DNA of 34,037 bases, from contig NZ_JAGTAR010000050.1 of assembly GCF_018156225.1 (NCBI RefSeq), positions 1 to 34,037 of the forward strand, in the 5' to 3' direction. The number at the start of each line of letters is the position of its first letter. Position 1 is the first letter of the stretch. Origin of the DNA: Carboxylicivirga sediminis (GTDB taxonomy: Bacteria; Bacteroidota; Bacteroidia; Bacteroidales; Marinilabiliaceae). Position numbers and translations under genes: made by a program. Positions 10,601 through 16,740 of this stretch are shown piece by piece. The notes beneath the pieces are model-generated. The model searched no databases, was not told where the DNA came from, and saw only the letters and a list, made by a program, of their open reading frames with translations.

Positions 10601-10728
10601 CGGGACAGAATCTGCTGACCTTTACTAAGATGGATAACTTCGATCCGGAAAGAAGTTCGAGCAATATCAATGCGCGTAATGTGCCGCTAACAAAGGTTTA
10701 TACGGTTGGTGTTAATTTATCATTCTAA
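7609..10728 (+). CDS. SusC-like TonB-dependent glycan importer
   Basis: This 1039-residue outer-membrane transporter imports oligosaccharides with its SusD partner, powered by TonB. It has a signal peptide (to about residue 27, LSAIAQ), a carboxypeptidase-like N-terminal domain (about 33-110, VSGVVNDSKGQPIPGVSVVEKG), the TonB-box-like DEVVVVGYGTQKK, a plug domain with IQIRGVGSFG and the typical SVLKDASASAIYGARGANGV block, and a long beta-barrel ending in phenylalanine (GVNLSF). A DTDGDGIPDAGDGVINDDD segment near residue 860 is an Asp-rich, calcium-binding-like extracellular loop seen in many SusC proteins. The length is normal. susD follows after 18 nt, so the two are co-transcribed. The transported glycan cannot be read from the sequence; the neighbours suggest a sulfated galactan. 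Confidence 0.97.
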   Translation: MKKRHVRLNRLLLLVGLILTCGLSAIAQDRFVSGVVNDSKGQPIPGVSVVEKGTTNGTITDMNGNYSFSVSSDEAIITFSFIGLKSQEVAVGAQATINVTMEDEMVGVDEVVVVGYGTQKKVNLTGAVSTLKMEEAVNQPVTNSSQLMYGRFTGVQLTQGNGLPGNDGASIQIRGVGSFGNTTPLVVIDGMLYSSLTEFNNLAPSDIESISVLKDASASAIYGARGANGVIIVTTKGGKEGDVKVEYNNYFGLQEATVMPEYLDAVQYAELINEKFANEGEVARYTPEQLELIKNGNAPEQFAQTNWADHVLEKAPIQNHYLSLSGGNKKTNFRLSLGYLDQDAILVGKYKSQRYNFRLNLSSKVKDWMTVSNNFNGYWRAFNGPKGGADAVNEIMYQFSRNAPTIPVYLPNGEYGHVDGAFYNDNASFMTKNAVRELSFGNYEQDQYTINDRLAVNITPLKGLSIESSGTVNLRFTNTSDFAPRWEMRDWNGDLVNFNEFNSLKNSAAFYYKLMNENVAKYTRDLGEHTITAMLGTSVIYETSDGFNASLSNFPSDELEELSAGGVLDPAVGGSKWEETWFSVFGRINYSYKDRYLLEANLRRDGSSRFGPTYKYGVFPSFSGGWRISEEAFMDDLTNVFSNLKLRGSWGISGNDRPVSPYSYSQAYNSGLDYVLGVEETPVGGVAVTTLANPDLRWEETTQFDIGLDAGFLNNRLQVVADYFERNSTDVLYSGFPIPSTLGVSQLPAQNVGDIINKGWELGINYFQKVGDFEFSLGGNVTNMFLNEVTSLGEGGEETITNSDIVRVGEAFKSYYGLEAISIFQSPEEVADAPVQFGGTTTSPGDIRYKDQLTVDTDGDGIPDAGDGVINDDDRVVIGNPHPKWIYSFNGAASYKGFDMSFNFQGVADVDRIMMGNGQTPMTDDRRNVLSYWQERWTEENPSAALPRLGRNFQNDRVSSFYVEDGSYLRLKNLEFGYTLPKTILSQAGIDKFRVFVSGQNLLTFTKMDNFDPERSSSNINARNVPLTKVYTVGVNLSF

Positions 10729-10746
10729 TAAAAAAGCTTAGAAGAA

Positions 10747-12300
10747 ATGAAGAAGTTTTTAATATATATCGCAGTGGCCATATTCAGCTTTGGGTGTTCA
10801 GATGACTTCCTGACGCTGCAAGACCCAACTAATATCGCGGAAGATAATTTCTGGCAGAGTGCTAATGATGCACGATTAGGAATCAATGGTATTTACACAG
10901 TACTTCAGGCCAATGGCATGTATGGCGGTCATCTGAATGGGGGGATGGGAATGCCTGCATACGACTGTTTATCAGATAATGAGTATAACGCCTGGAAATG
11001 GGAAGGTGGAGGTATTTTTGTTGTGGGTAGCATCGATCCTTCACACTGGTTCTTCAGTGGTTTATGGAGTGACCTTTATAAAGGGATTGCACGCACCAAT
11101 TCAGCTATCAGGAACATTGGTTTAATGGATGAGTCTGTTATCTCTGAAGAAGATAAGAACAACTACCTGGGACAAGCTTACTTTCTAAGAGCCTTGTTTT
11201 ATTACCATGTAGCCTTGTACTTCGAGGAGGCGCCGTTAATTACCGAACCACAAACACTGGAAGAGGCTTATGTAGCTAAAAATACAGAGGCCGAACTGTG
11301 GCAACAAGTGTTGGATGATTTGGAGAAAGCCATTGCTATTCTGCCATTGCCATCAGAGCAAAGTGATAAGGAATATGGGTATGCCACCAAAGGGGCTGCC
11401 TTAGGCTTACTGGCGAGAGTAGCACTTTATAAGGGGCAGCATGACGATGTGCTTGAAGCCACACAGGAATTGCTGACATTAGGCTATAGCTTGGACCCTG
11501 ACTATGAGCAACTGTTTACCTATGATGGAGAAAATTCCAGTGAGATTGTTTTCCCGGTTAAGTTCCTTTATGGTGATCTTTACGACAATGGGGAGAAATT
11601 CTCAGCTACCTATCTGCCAAAACCAAAAGTAGATGTGCAGCCCATGCCAAATATGGTTAATGATTATTACTGTAATGACGGACTGCCTATTGACGATCCG
11701 GCTTCTATCTATAATCCGGCTGATCCAAAAGAGAACAGAGATCCTCGTGCTATTGCTTCAGTTTACTTTAAAGGTGACATCTTCCTGAAGGATCCGGAGA
11801 AAGTATTTGCTGGTAATACCAATACTAAGTTTGGATTGAAAAAATATGTACGTGACGATGTTGATCCTTATGAAAGAGCTGTGTTTGAGTCTGGCTCACA
11901 GGACTTCTACCTGATTCGCTATGCCGATGTGCTGCTGATGCGTGCCGAAGCACTTGTGGAATCTGGCAATGTAGGACAGGAAGTGTATGACTTAATTAAT
12001 GCCGTCCGTCAACGTGTTAATATGCCGAGTGTGGAGGCTGTTGAGGGAGCTGGCTTATCGCAGGACCAATTGCGCGAGATTGTTCGTCACGAGCGTCGTG
12101 TGGAACTGGCATTCGAGGGCTTACGTTTCTATGACCTGAAGCGTTGGGGCGAAATGCAGGAAGGCTATGATCGTATTGCTGCTGACGCTATTAAAGGGTA
12201 TGTGCCATTATACCAGGGTAAGAAATCCGAGGTGTTTGCTATTCCTCAGGAGGAAATTGATGTTAATAAGAACCTGGTTCAGCATCCGGCCTGGCAATAA
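10747..12300 (+). CDS. SusD-like surface glycan-binding lipoprotein
   Basis: This 517-residue lipoprotein caps the SusC channel and binds the polysaccharide at the cell surface. The signal peptide ends at Cys17 (FSFGC) and the mature protein begins C-S-D-D, an acidic start consistent with export to the outer leaflet. The SusD/RagB fold shows in the tetratricopeptide-type helices (NNYLGQAYFLRALFYYHVAL), the DFYLIRYADVLLMRAEAL block, VNMPS and the ERRVELAFEGLRFYDLKRWG motif near the C-terminus. Length and order are typical. It starts 18 nt after susC, and a hairpin with a T-run follows its stop codon and may reduce read-through into the enzyme genes. Confidence 0.97.
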   Translation: MKKFLIYIAVAIFSFGCSDDFLTLQDPTNIAEDNFWQSANDARLGINGIYTVLQANGMYGGHLNGGMGMPAYDCLSDNEYNAWKWEGGGIFVVGSIDPSHWFFSGLWSDLYKGIARTNSAIRNIGLMDESVISEEDKNNYLGQAYFLRALFYYHVALYFEEAPLITEPQTLEEAYVAKNTEAELWQQVLDDLEKAIAILPLPSEQSDKEYGYATKGAALGLLARVALYKGQHDDVLEATQELLTLGYSLDPDYEQLFTYDGENSSEIVFPVKFLYGDLYDNGEKFSATYLPKPKVDVQPMPNMVNDYYCNDGLPIDDPASIYNPADPKENRDPRAIASVYFKGDIFLKDPEKVFAGNTNTKFGLKKYVRDDVDPYERAVFESGSQDFYLIRYADVLLMRAEALVESGNVGQEVYDLINAVRQRVNMPSVEAVEGAGLSQDQLREIVRHERRVELAFEGLRFYDLKRWGEMQEGYDRIAADAIKGYVPLYQGKKSEVFAIPQEEIDVNKNLVQHPAWQ

Positions 12301-12311
12301 TAACTAACTAT

Positions 12312-12361
12312 AATGAGGAGGTGCAATTGGCTAAGCATTATTGCTGTCTCCTCATTTTTTC
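12312..12361 (+). terminator. Hairpin with T-run between susD and the enzyme genes
   Basis: AATGAGGAG (12312-12320) pairs perfectly with CTCCTCATT (12348-12356), an inner GCAAT/ATTGC stem sits within the loop, and a run of T follows. It lies between susD and the next gene, only about 20 nt before the next ATG (12380). A partial terminator or attenuator that lowers enzyme expression relative to susCD is therefore plausible. Confidence 0.75.
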
Positions 12362-12379
12362 TCTAAAACTGACAATAGA

Positions 12380-13756
12380 ATGAAGAATATACTATACATA
12401 TTGGGGATGGCCATCATGTTGATGGCCTGTGAAAAAGAAATACCTGGCTTTGACCATGAACTGCCGCCAAAAGAAGAGGTGCCCACAACAGTGACTAAAA
12501 AAGGGGTATGTTTAACCACAAATGGATTTACGTGGTCATCACGTGTTTCGGCCTTAAAAGGCCATTGGCACTATTCATGGGGACATGAGCTGAAAGATAT
12601 GGAGCCTGAAAACATTGAGTTTGTACCCATGTTCTGGGGACGTCAGGTTACAGATGATAAGATTGAATACCTCAAGCAACTGAAAGCGGAAGGAAAAATC
12701 AATTACATCCTGGGATTTAATGAGCCGGATGGCGAGGAGCAGGCGAATATGACTGTTGATGAAGCCATTGCCCTATGGCCTAAACTCGAATCAATAGGCT
12801 TACCAATAGGAAGCCCGGCGCCAGTAGGTGGCACCAATGAGTGGATGGATGAGTTCATGTCACGCGCAAAGTCTGAAGGTTTGCGTATCGATTTTGTAGC
12901 CATGCATAAATACCCCGGTCCAAATCCTGAATCGTTTCTGCAAAAAGTGAAAGAGGTACATGAGGCTTATGATTTACCAGTTTGGATTACTGAATTTGCA
13001 GTAGCCGACTGGAATGCCACATCTGTTGAGGATAACCGATATACGGCAGAGCAGGCATTGGCCTTTATGAAAGCTGTATTGCCTCAGTTGGATGCACTGG
13101 ATTATGTTGAGAGGTATGCATGGTTCTCAGGTCAGCCTGATAATAAGGCCTTAGCACCATCGGCTTTGTTCGATGCCGAAGATAACCTGACGCCACTGGG
13201 ACAGTATTATGCCTATTATACACCAAATGAGGAAATTGGAGCAGGTGTAGAAGCGCCAATATATGACAATGTTGAAGGCAACCTGGTTGAGAATGGCAAT
13301 TTTGGTAACTACCATGTGTATGGAACAACAGATAATCTGTCCGAAGCTGAGGCACTTGCCAAAAGCGTTGGTTGGTTTGGTTATCAGTTCGCCGCCGAGC
13401 CGGATGATGCTGTGGAAGGCTGGTCGTGTAAAATGTTGAATGGCTGGGGTGGAGATGCTGGTCTTAATACGAAGTTAGCTGTTACAGCCGGCAAAACACT
13501 CACGATTACCTATTCAGTGAAGTGGTTAGGTCCTGACGGTTCCATGAAAATGGTTATCAAAGATCATGATACCAATACAAAGCTGGCATTACCTGCTGAA
13601 GCGCTTCCAGTCAAGGCATCTGAAAACAATCAGTGGGAAACTGTTTCATACGAATTTACAGTGCCCGATGGTGTTTCTAATTTGCGCTTTACTTTCTGGA
13701 AAGGAAAAGGCACATCACCATGCTTAATTGACGAAGTAATAGCAAAAGAGAAATAA
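12380..13756 (+). CDS. GH128-like (Asl1-type) glycosidase lipoprotein with C-terminal binding module
   Basis: This 458-residue lipoprotein has its lipobox Cys at 17 (LMAC, followed by EKE, so probably surface-exposed). Residues about 42-280 resemble the Glyco_hydro_cc/GH128 TIM barrel: GVCLTTNGFTW, FVPMFWG, LGFNEPD with likely acid/base Glu115, VAMHKYPG, and WITEFA with likely nucleophile Glu205. Characterised GH128 enzymes cleave beta-1,3-glucan, so endo-action on a beta-1,3-linked backbone is the best guess; whether this one takes glucan or galactan is open. Residues about 300-458 form a beta-sandwich (VENGNFG ... SCLIDEV-type ending) like CBM4/9-type binding modules. I chose ATG 12380 because the signal peptide starts there; the upstream open frame has no signal. 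It is the first enzyme after susD. Confidence 0.8.
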   Translation: MKNILYILGMAIMLMACEKEIPGFDHELPPKEEVPTTVTKKGVCLTTNGFTWSSRVSALKGHWHYSWGHELKDMEPENIEFVPMFWGRQVTDDKIEYLKQLKAEGKINYILGFNEPDGEEQANMTVDEAIALWPKLESIGLPIGSPAPVGGTNEWMDEFMSRAKSEGLRIDFVAMHKYPGPNPESFLQKVKEVHEAYDLPVWITEFAVADWNATSVEDNRYTAEQALAFMKAVLPQLDALDYVERYAWFSGQPDNKALAPSALFDAEDNLTPLGQYYAYYTPNEEIGAGVEAPIYDNVEGNLVENGNFGNYHVYGTTDNLSEAEALAKSVGWFGYQFAAEPDDAVEGWSCKMLNGWGGDAGLNTKLAVTAGKTLTITYSVKWLGPDGSMKMVIKDHDTNTKLALPAEALPVKASENNQWETVSYEFTVPDGVSNLRFTFWKGKGTSPCLIDEVIAKEK

Positions 13757-13791
13757 AGACTCTCTGAAATTGTAGCATGATACGTTTAAAT

Positions 13792-13816
13792 TGGAGGGCA
13801 GGTAATGTGCCCTCCA
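13792..13816 (+). other. Intercistronic hairpin without T-run
   Basis: TGGAGGGCA (13792-13800) pairs perfectly with TGCCCTCCA (13808-13816) across a 7-nt loop, 33 nt before the ATG of the next gene. No T-run follows, so it is more likely an mRNA-stabilising or processing structure than a terminator. Confidence 0.55.
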
Positions 13817-13849
13817 TCTATAATCATTTATTTACCTAAATCTTCTATT

Positions 13850-14608
13850 ATGAAAAGAATTCTACTTCTTACAGCCATTGTTATGGCTTTTAGTTTAGTC
13901 ATTGATGCTCAAACCATAGTATGGGAGGATAACTTTGATAGCTATACTGTTCCTGCAGACCTATCCGAACAAGGTTATGCAGTCTGGGAAGGTACTGCTA
14001 CGGCAGCAGATGCAGCAGCTAATAACGTCACTGCAGTGTCTGGTTCTAATGTAGCTAAGTGCAGCTCTGGTTCATCTGTAAATATTTATCTAAGAAAAAC
14101 AATACAGCTTGAAGGTGGTAAGCAGTATACATATTCAGCGTCAACCATGCAGGCAGATGGTAAAAAGCATATGATTCAGGTCGTTGTTGATGGAGAAACA
14201 TTAAAGGTTGAAGGTTTTAATACTACTTGGGAAACCAAATCAATAACATTTACACCATCCATAACGCAAGAGGTTGTGTTAACTACTTACATGTGGTTTA
14301 GTGGTTTCACTATGTATGTTGATGATATGAAATTAGTCCAGGATACACCTACTGCCATTAGCAAAACATCCACTACTCAGCTTGTAGTATCGCCCAATCC
14401 ATCAACTGGTCTTTTCAAAGTTAAAGCTGATGAGGCCATTGCAGCATACTCGGTGTACAACGCCGCCGGGCAAGTGGTTAAATCTGCAAAGGTTAATCAG
14501 GTGAAGGAATTGACAATCGATTTAACAGGCCATAACGATGGATTATATATGGTGCAGGTTGAATCAGACAAAGGTGCAAAAACAGTATCAAAGCTTTTGC
14601 TTAAATAG
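13850..14608 (+). CDS. T9SS-exported carbohydrate-binding-like protein without catalytic domain
   Basis: This 252-residue protein has a signal peptide (to about residue 20, VIDAQ), one beta-sandwich domain (about 22-160; EDNFDSY start, SFTMYVDD-type ending) that resembles CBM4/9-like jelly rolls, and a C-terminal type-A T9SS sorting domain (about 175-252; VVSPNPSTGLFKV, GLYMVQVESDKGAKTVSKLLLK). No glycosidase or lyase motif is visible. By position in the operon it is probably a secreted or surface-anchored glycan-binding protein, playing the role of SusE/SusF-type proteins but using the type IX route. ATG 13850 starts the signal peptide. A large hairpin after its stop (14616-14653) may end or stabilise its transcript. 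The binding role is inferred from fold and context. Confidence 0.75.
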   Translation: MKRILLLTAIVMAFSLVIDAQTIVWEDNFDSYTVPADLSEQGYAVWEGTATAADAAANNVTAVSGSNVAKCSSGSSVNIYLRKTIQLEGGKQYTYSASTMQADGKKHMIQVVVDGETLKVEGFNTTWETKSITFTPSITQEVVLTTYMWFSGFTMYVDDMKLVQDTPTAISKTSTTQLVVSPNPSTGLFKVKADEAIAAYSVYNAAGQVVKSAKVNQVKELTIDLTGHNDGLYMVQVESDKGAKTVSKLLLK

Positions 14609-14615
14609 TAAATAT

Positions 14616-14653
14616 GGTCGTTCGAAGCTGGCTTGCTGTGCAATCGAGCGACC
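14616..14653 (+). other. Structured hairpin preceding repeat copy 1
   Basis: GGTCGTTCGA (14616-14625) pairs with TCGAGCGACC (14644-14653), 10 bp with one G-T pair. An inner TTGC-TGT-GCAA hairpin stacks next to it, leaving a bulge AGCTGGC. TTTTATT follows, so it could act as a terminator for the gene ending at 14608. The bulge AGCTGG is complementary to CCAGCT at 14662-14667, so a pseudoknot is possible. Confidence 0.55.
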
Positions 14654-14692
14654 TTTTATTACCAGCTTAAAAACCTGCCCGTTTTTCATTCT
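14651..14692 (+). repeat. 42-nt direct repeat, copy 1
   Basis: This segment matches 19548-19589 at 40 of 42 positions (core TTTTATTACCAGC, then ACCTGCCCGTTTTTCATTCT). Both copies sit just 3' of a long stem-loop whose sequence differs between copies. The two copies bracket the GH16-GH16-GH43 segment. Its nature (leader element, mobile-element end or gene-duplication scar) is unknown. Confidence 0.8.
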
Positions 14693-14744
14693 GGGTGAAA
14701 TCAATTGTCAGGAAGTGTATTCAGAGGAAATCTCAGATTGATTG

Positions 14745-14843
14745 ATGAAAAATAGTACTCAAGCGTTATCAAATACGGGGATTCATATTGTGAAAGTATC
14801 TGCAGGAGAAAAAGCTTTAGTGCTAAAAGTAATTGTTAAATAG
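14745..14843 (+). pseudogene. Remnant of a T9SS type-A sorting domain
   Basis: A 32-codon frame (M14745 to TAG 14841-14843) ends TGIHIVKVSAGEKALVLKVIVK, closely matching the last ~20 residues of type-A T9SS sorting domains (G-I-Y-I-V-K-V ... G-E-K ... K-x-I-V-K). A stop codon lies two codons upstream of the ATG, and no body of a gene precedes it. I read it as the tail of a secreted enzyme or binding-protein gene whose main part has been deleted. It lies 53 nt after repeat copy 1 and is followed by a GC-rich hairpin. Confidence 0.65.
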
Positions 14844-15166
14844 AACGGAATTTATAACGTCCTAAGCTTTTTAAATTGGGGGCGGAGCTTGGAATCCGCC
14901 TTTAGTTAGTCTTTGAACAAGCATGCTCCGCTTCAGGTGGCTAATTGGTTGATAAAGTTTGAACAAAAAAGTTGTTTAAGAATTCTTTGCTGGATTCAAT
15001 GATAGGTTTAAGGGAAGTATTGTCAACACAAGGGTATATCATAGAATAAAAACGTGTTGACACAAATTTGCTCCAAATTATCAAAGGGAAAGAGTAAATG
15101 TAAAAAAAAACTAAGCCTCATTAAGTATTGACCAACTAATAATGAATTTTTGAAAACAAATCTGTT
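14844..15166. other. Intergenic region upstream of the first GH16 gene
   Basis: No gene is visible. A GGCGGA/TCCGCC hairpin (14881-14900) followed by TTTAG sits just after the sorting-domain remnant and is probably the old terminator of that lost gene. The rest is AT-rich and could contain an internal promoter for the GH16 genes, but no clear TAnnTTTG box was found. Confidence 0.5.
14881..14903 (+). terminator. Candidate terminator after the sorting-domain remnant
   Basis: GGCGGA and TCCGCC form a 6-bp GC-rich stem around an 8-nt loop and are followed by TTTAGTTAG. The T-run is short, so this is a weak terminator. It is positioned 38 nt after the remnant's stop codon. Confidence 0.45.
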
Positions 15167-16525
15167 ATGAAAGAAATGACTCTTCTAACATTATCTCTCT
15201 TGCTTCTTTTATTGTTGGGAAGCTGTGAAAAAGAGGTAATTAAAAACGAAACAAGCCAGACTGATATTACTAATAGTCAATCCTCAAAGATTGATCCCTT
15301 AACGCCGATGGGAATGCAACCGGTGATTGTTGAAGGACCGCAAGCCTCTTCCATTTTGAAGTCATTGCCTGCCGGGAGCTGGGAGTTGGATTTCAGTGAT
15401 GAATTTGAAGGCTCGACAGTTGATCCCATTAAATGGAATGTGATTGTTAGTTCAAAAAGCAGGGCTCCTCGACCGGATTTAGGAATTGATGATTGGTGGT
15501 GGACTGCCGAAAATGTATGGCAGGAAAATGGCGATTTGGTATTGCGTGTGACCAAAGAAGATTACAATACCATGCATTGTGGTTCTGTTAACTCAAACAA
15601 TCTCTATGAGACCCAATATGGTTACTTTGAGGCGCGTATGAAAATTGCAGATGCGTCCAAAGGAACCCACACTGCCTTTTGGTTTCAGGGTGACAATCAA
15701 GGAAATGTAGATGGCACTGCCAATGATGGTGCTGAAATAGATGTGTTTGAATCTGCCTGGATGGAGGATTATACAAAATCGGTGATCCATATTGATGGAT
15801 ATGGAGCCGACCATAAGGCCAACACGATAAAATATACAACCCCCAATATTCATGATGGTAATTATCATACCTGGGGTTTTCACTGGACCGAAAGTTTCAT
15901 GGATATATACTATGATGGGGTTTTCAAAGTGAGGTATAGCGATCCGGCATGGATTGTACATTCACCTGAATTCCTTTGGTTATCTGATGGGGCCAGCTTT
16001 GGGTATGCAGGTGATAACTTTACTCGTGAACCAGTTGGTACTTTGACCCATGCCTATGTTGATTATGTGCGGGTGTGGAAGCAAGTATCTTCTCCAAATG
16101 TAATTGAAGCAGAATGTGAAAACCAATCCTGCTTTTCACCTACAGGAGACGACATTCAAACTAAAAGCCATGCCTCTGCCAGTAATGGACAACATCTTAA
16201 ACTAATGGCTGATGTAGTGAATGACAGAATACGATTCGACAATATCTATGTAAGTGAAGCTGGTAATTACGCAGTCAATCTATCCGGACTGACATGGAAT
16301 AGTTTTGGTAAATACAAGTGTTCCATCTCCAACAATGGGAGCTGGCATTACTTTACATCAGAATTGGATTTGTATGGAACTTCCACTAGCGTGAAAGAAC
16401 TGACTTTTGGAACAGTTTATCTGGAGGCCGGAAATCACAGTATCACTTTTACATGTTCGGGAAAAAACAATAAAAGCAGCGGATATGTAGGGTCTTTTGA
16501 TAAAATCACATTAACTCCTCAATAG
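15167..16525 (+). CDS. GH16 endo-acting glycosidase, surface lipoprotein, with C-terminal binding module
   Basis: This 452-residue lipoprotein has lipobox LLGSC (Cys20) followed by EKE, consistent with surface display. The GH16 jelly roll spans about 70-308 (LDFSDEF, YGYFEARMKI, HTAFWFQ, YVDYVRVWK) and keeps the catalytic ExDxxE motif as E190-I-D192-V-F-E195. Residues about 312-452 form a CBM6/35-like beta-sandwich (VIEAECE ... YVGSFDKITL). GH16 enzymes cut beta-1,3 or beta-1,4 linkages in glucans and galactans. With a neighbouring exo-beta-1,3-galactanase-like GH43, endo-galactanase activity is my best guess, but the subfamily cannot be set by eye. The catalytic domain is about 92% identical to that of the next gene, indicating tandem duplication. 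Confidence 0.88.
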   Translation: MKEMTLLTLSLLLLLLLGSCEKEVIKNETSQTDITNSQSSKIDPLTPMGMQPVIVEGPQASSILKSLPAGSWELDFSDEFEGSTVDPIKWNVIVSSKSRAPRPDLGIDDWWWTAENVWQENGDLVLRVTKEDYNTMHCGSVNSNNLYETQYGYFEARMKIADASKGTHTAFWFQGDNQGNVDGTANDGAEIDVFESAWMEDYTKSVIHIDGYGADHKANTIKYTTPNIHDGNYHTWGFHWTESFMDIYYDGVFKVRYSDPAWIVHSPEFLWLSDGASFGYAGDNFTREPVGTLTHAYVDYVRVWKQVSSPNVIEAECENQSCFSPTGDDIQTKSHASASNGQHLKLMADVVNDRIRFDNIYVSEAGNYAVNLSGLTWNSFGKYKCSISNNGSWHYFTSELDLYGTSTSVKELTFGTVYLEAGNHSITFTCSGKNNKSSGYVGSFDKITLTPQ

Positions 16526-16585
16526 TAAAATACTTAATAGTTTAAATGTTGGTGCGATAGGAGATGGGACTTTTGATAATAAATA

Positions 16586-16621
16586 GCTGGCAAGGGAATC
16601 AATATGAAATCCTTTGCCAGC
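16586..16621 (+). other. Intercistronic hairpin between the two GH16 genes
   Basis: GCTGGCAAGGGA (16586-16597) pairs with the segment ending TTTGCCAGC (16610-16621): 12 bp with one G-T pair and a 12-nt loop. No T-run follows, so it is probably an mRNA-stabilising or processing structure. Confidence 0.55.
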
Positions 16622-16740
16622 ATATCACCCTTTAAGGAATTATTGGCTCCAAAAGTCTTCCTGTATTGAGAAAGATAAACAAGGAAGAAATCAGAAAATT
16701 GAACGAGCGGATTTGCGTGATGGTGGCTTTAAATAAAGAT

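Noticed and set aside
16666-16740. Upstream TTG start for the second GH16 gene
   Set aside because: It would place about 25 charged residues before the signal peptide; ATG 16741 or 16756 gives a normal exported protein.
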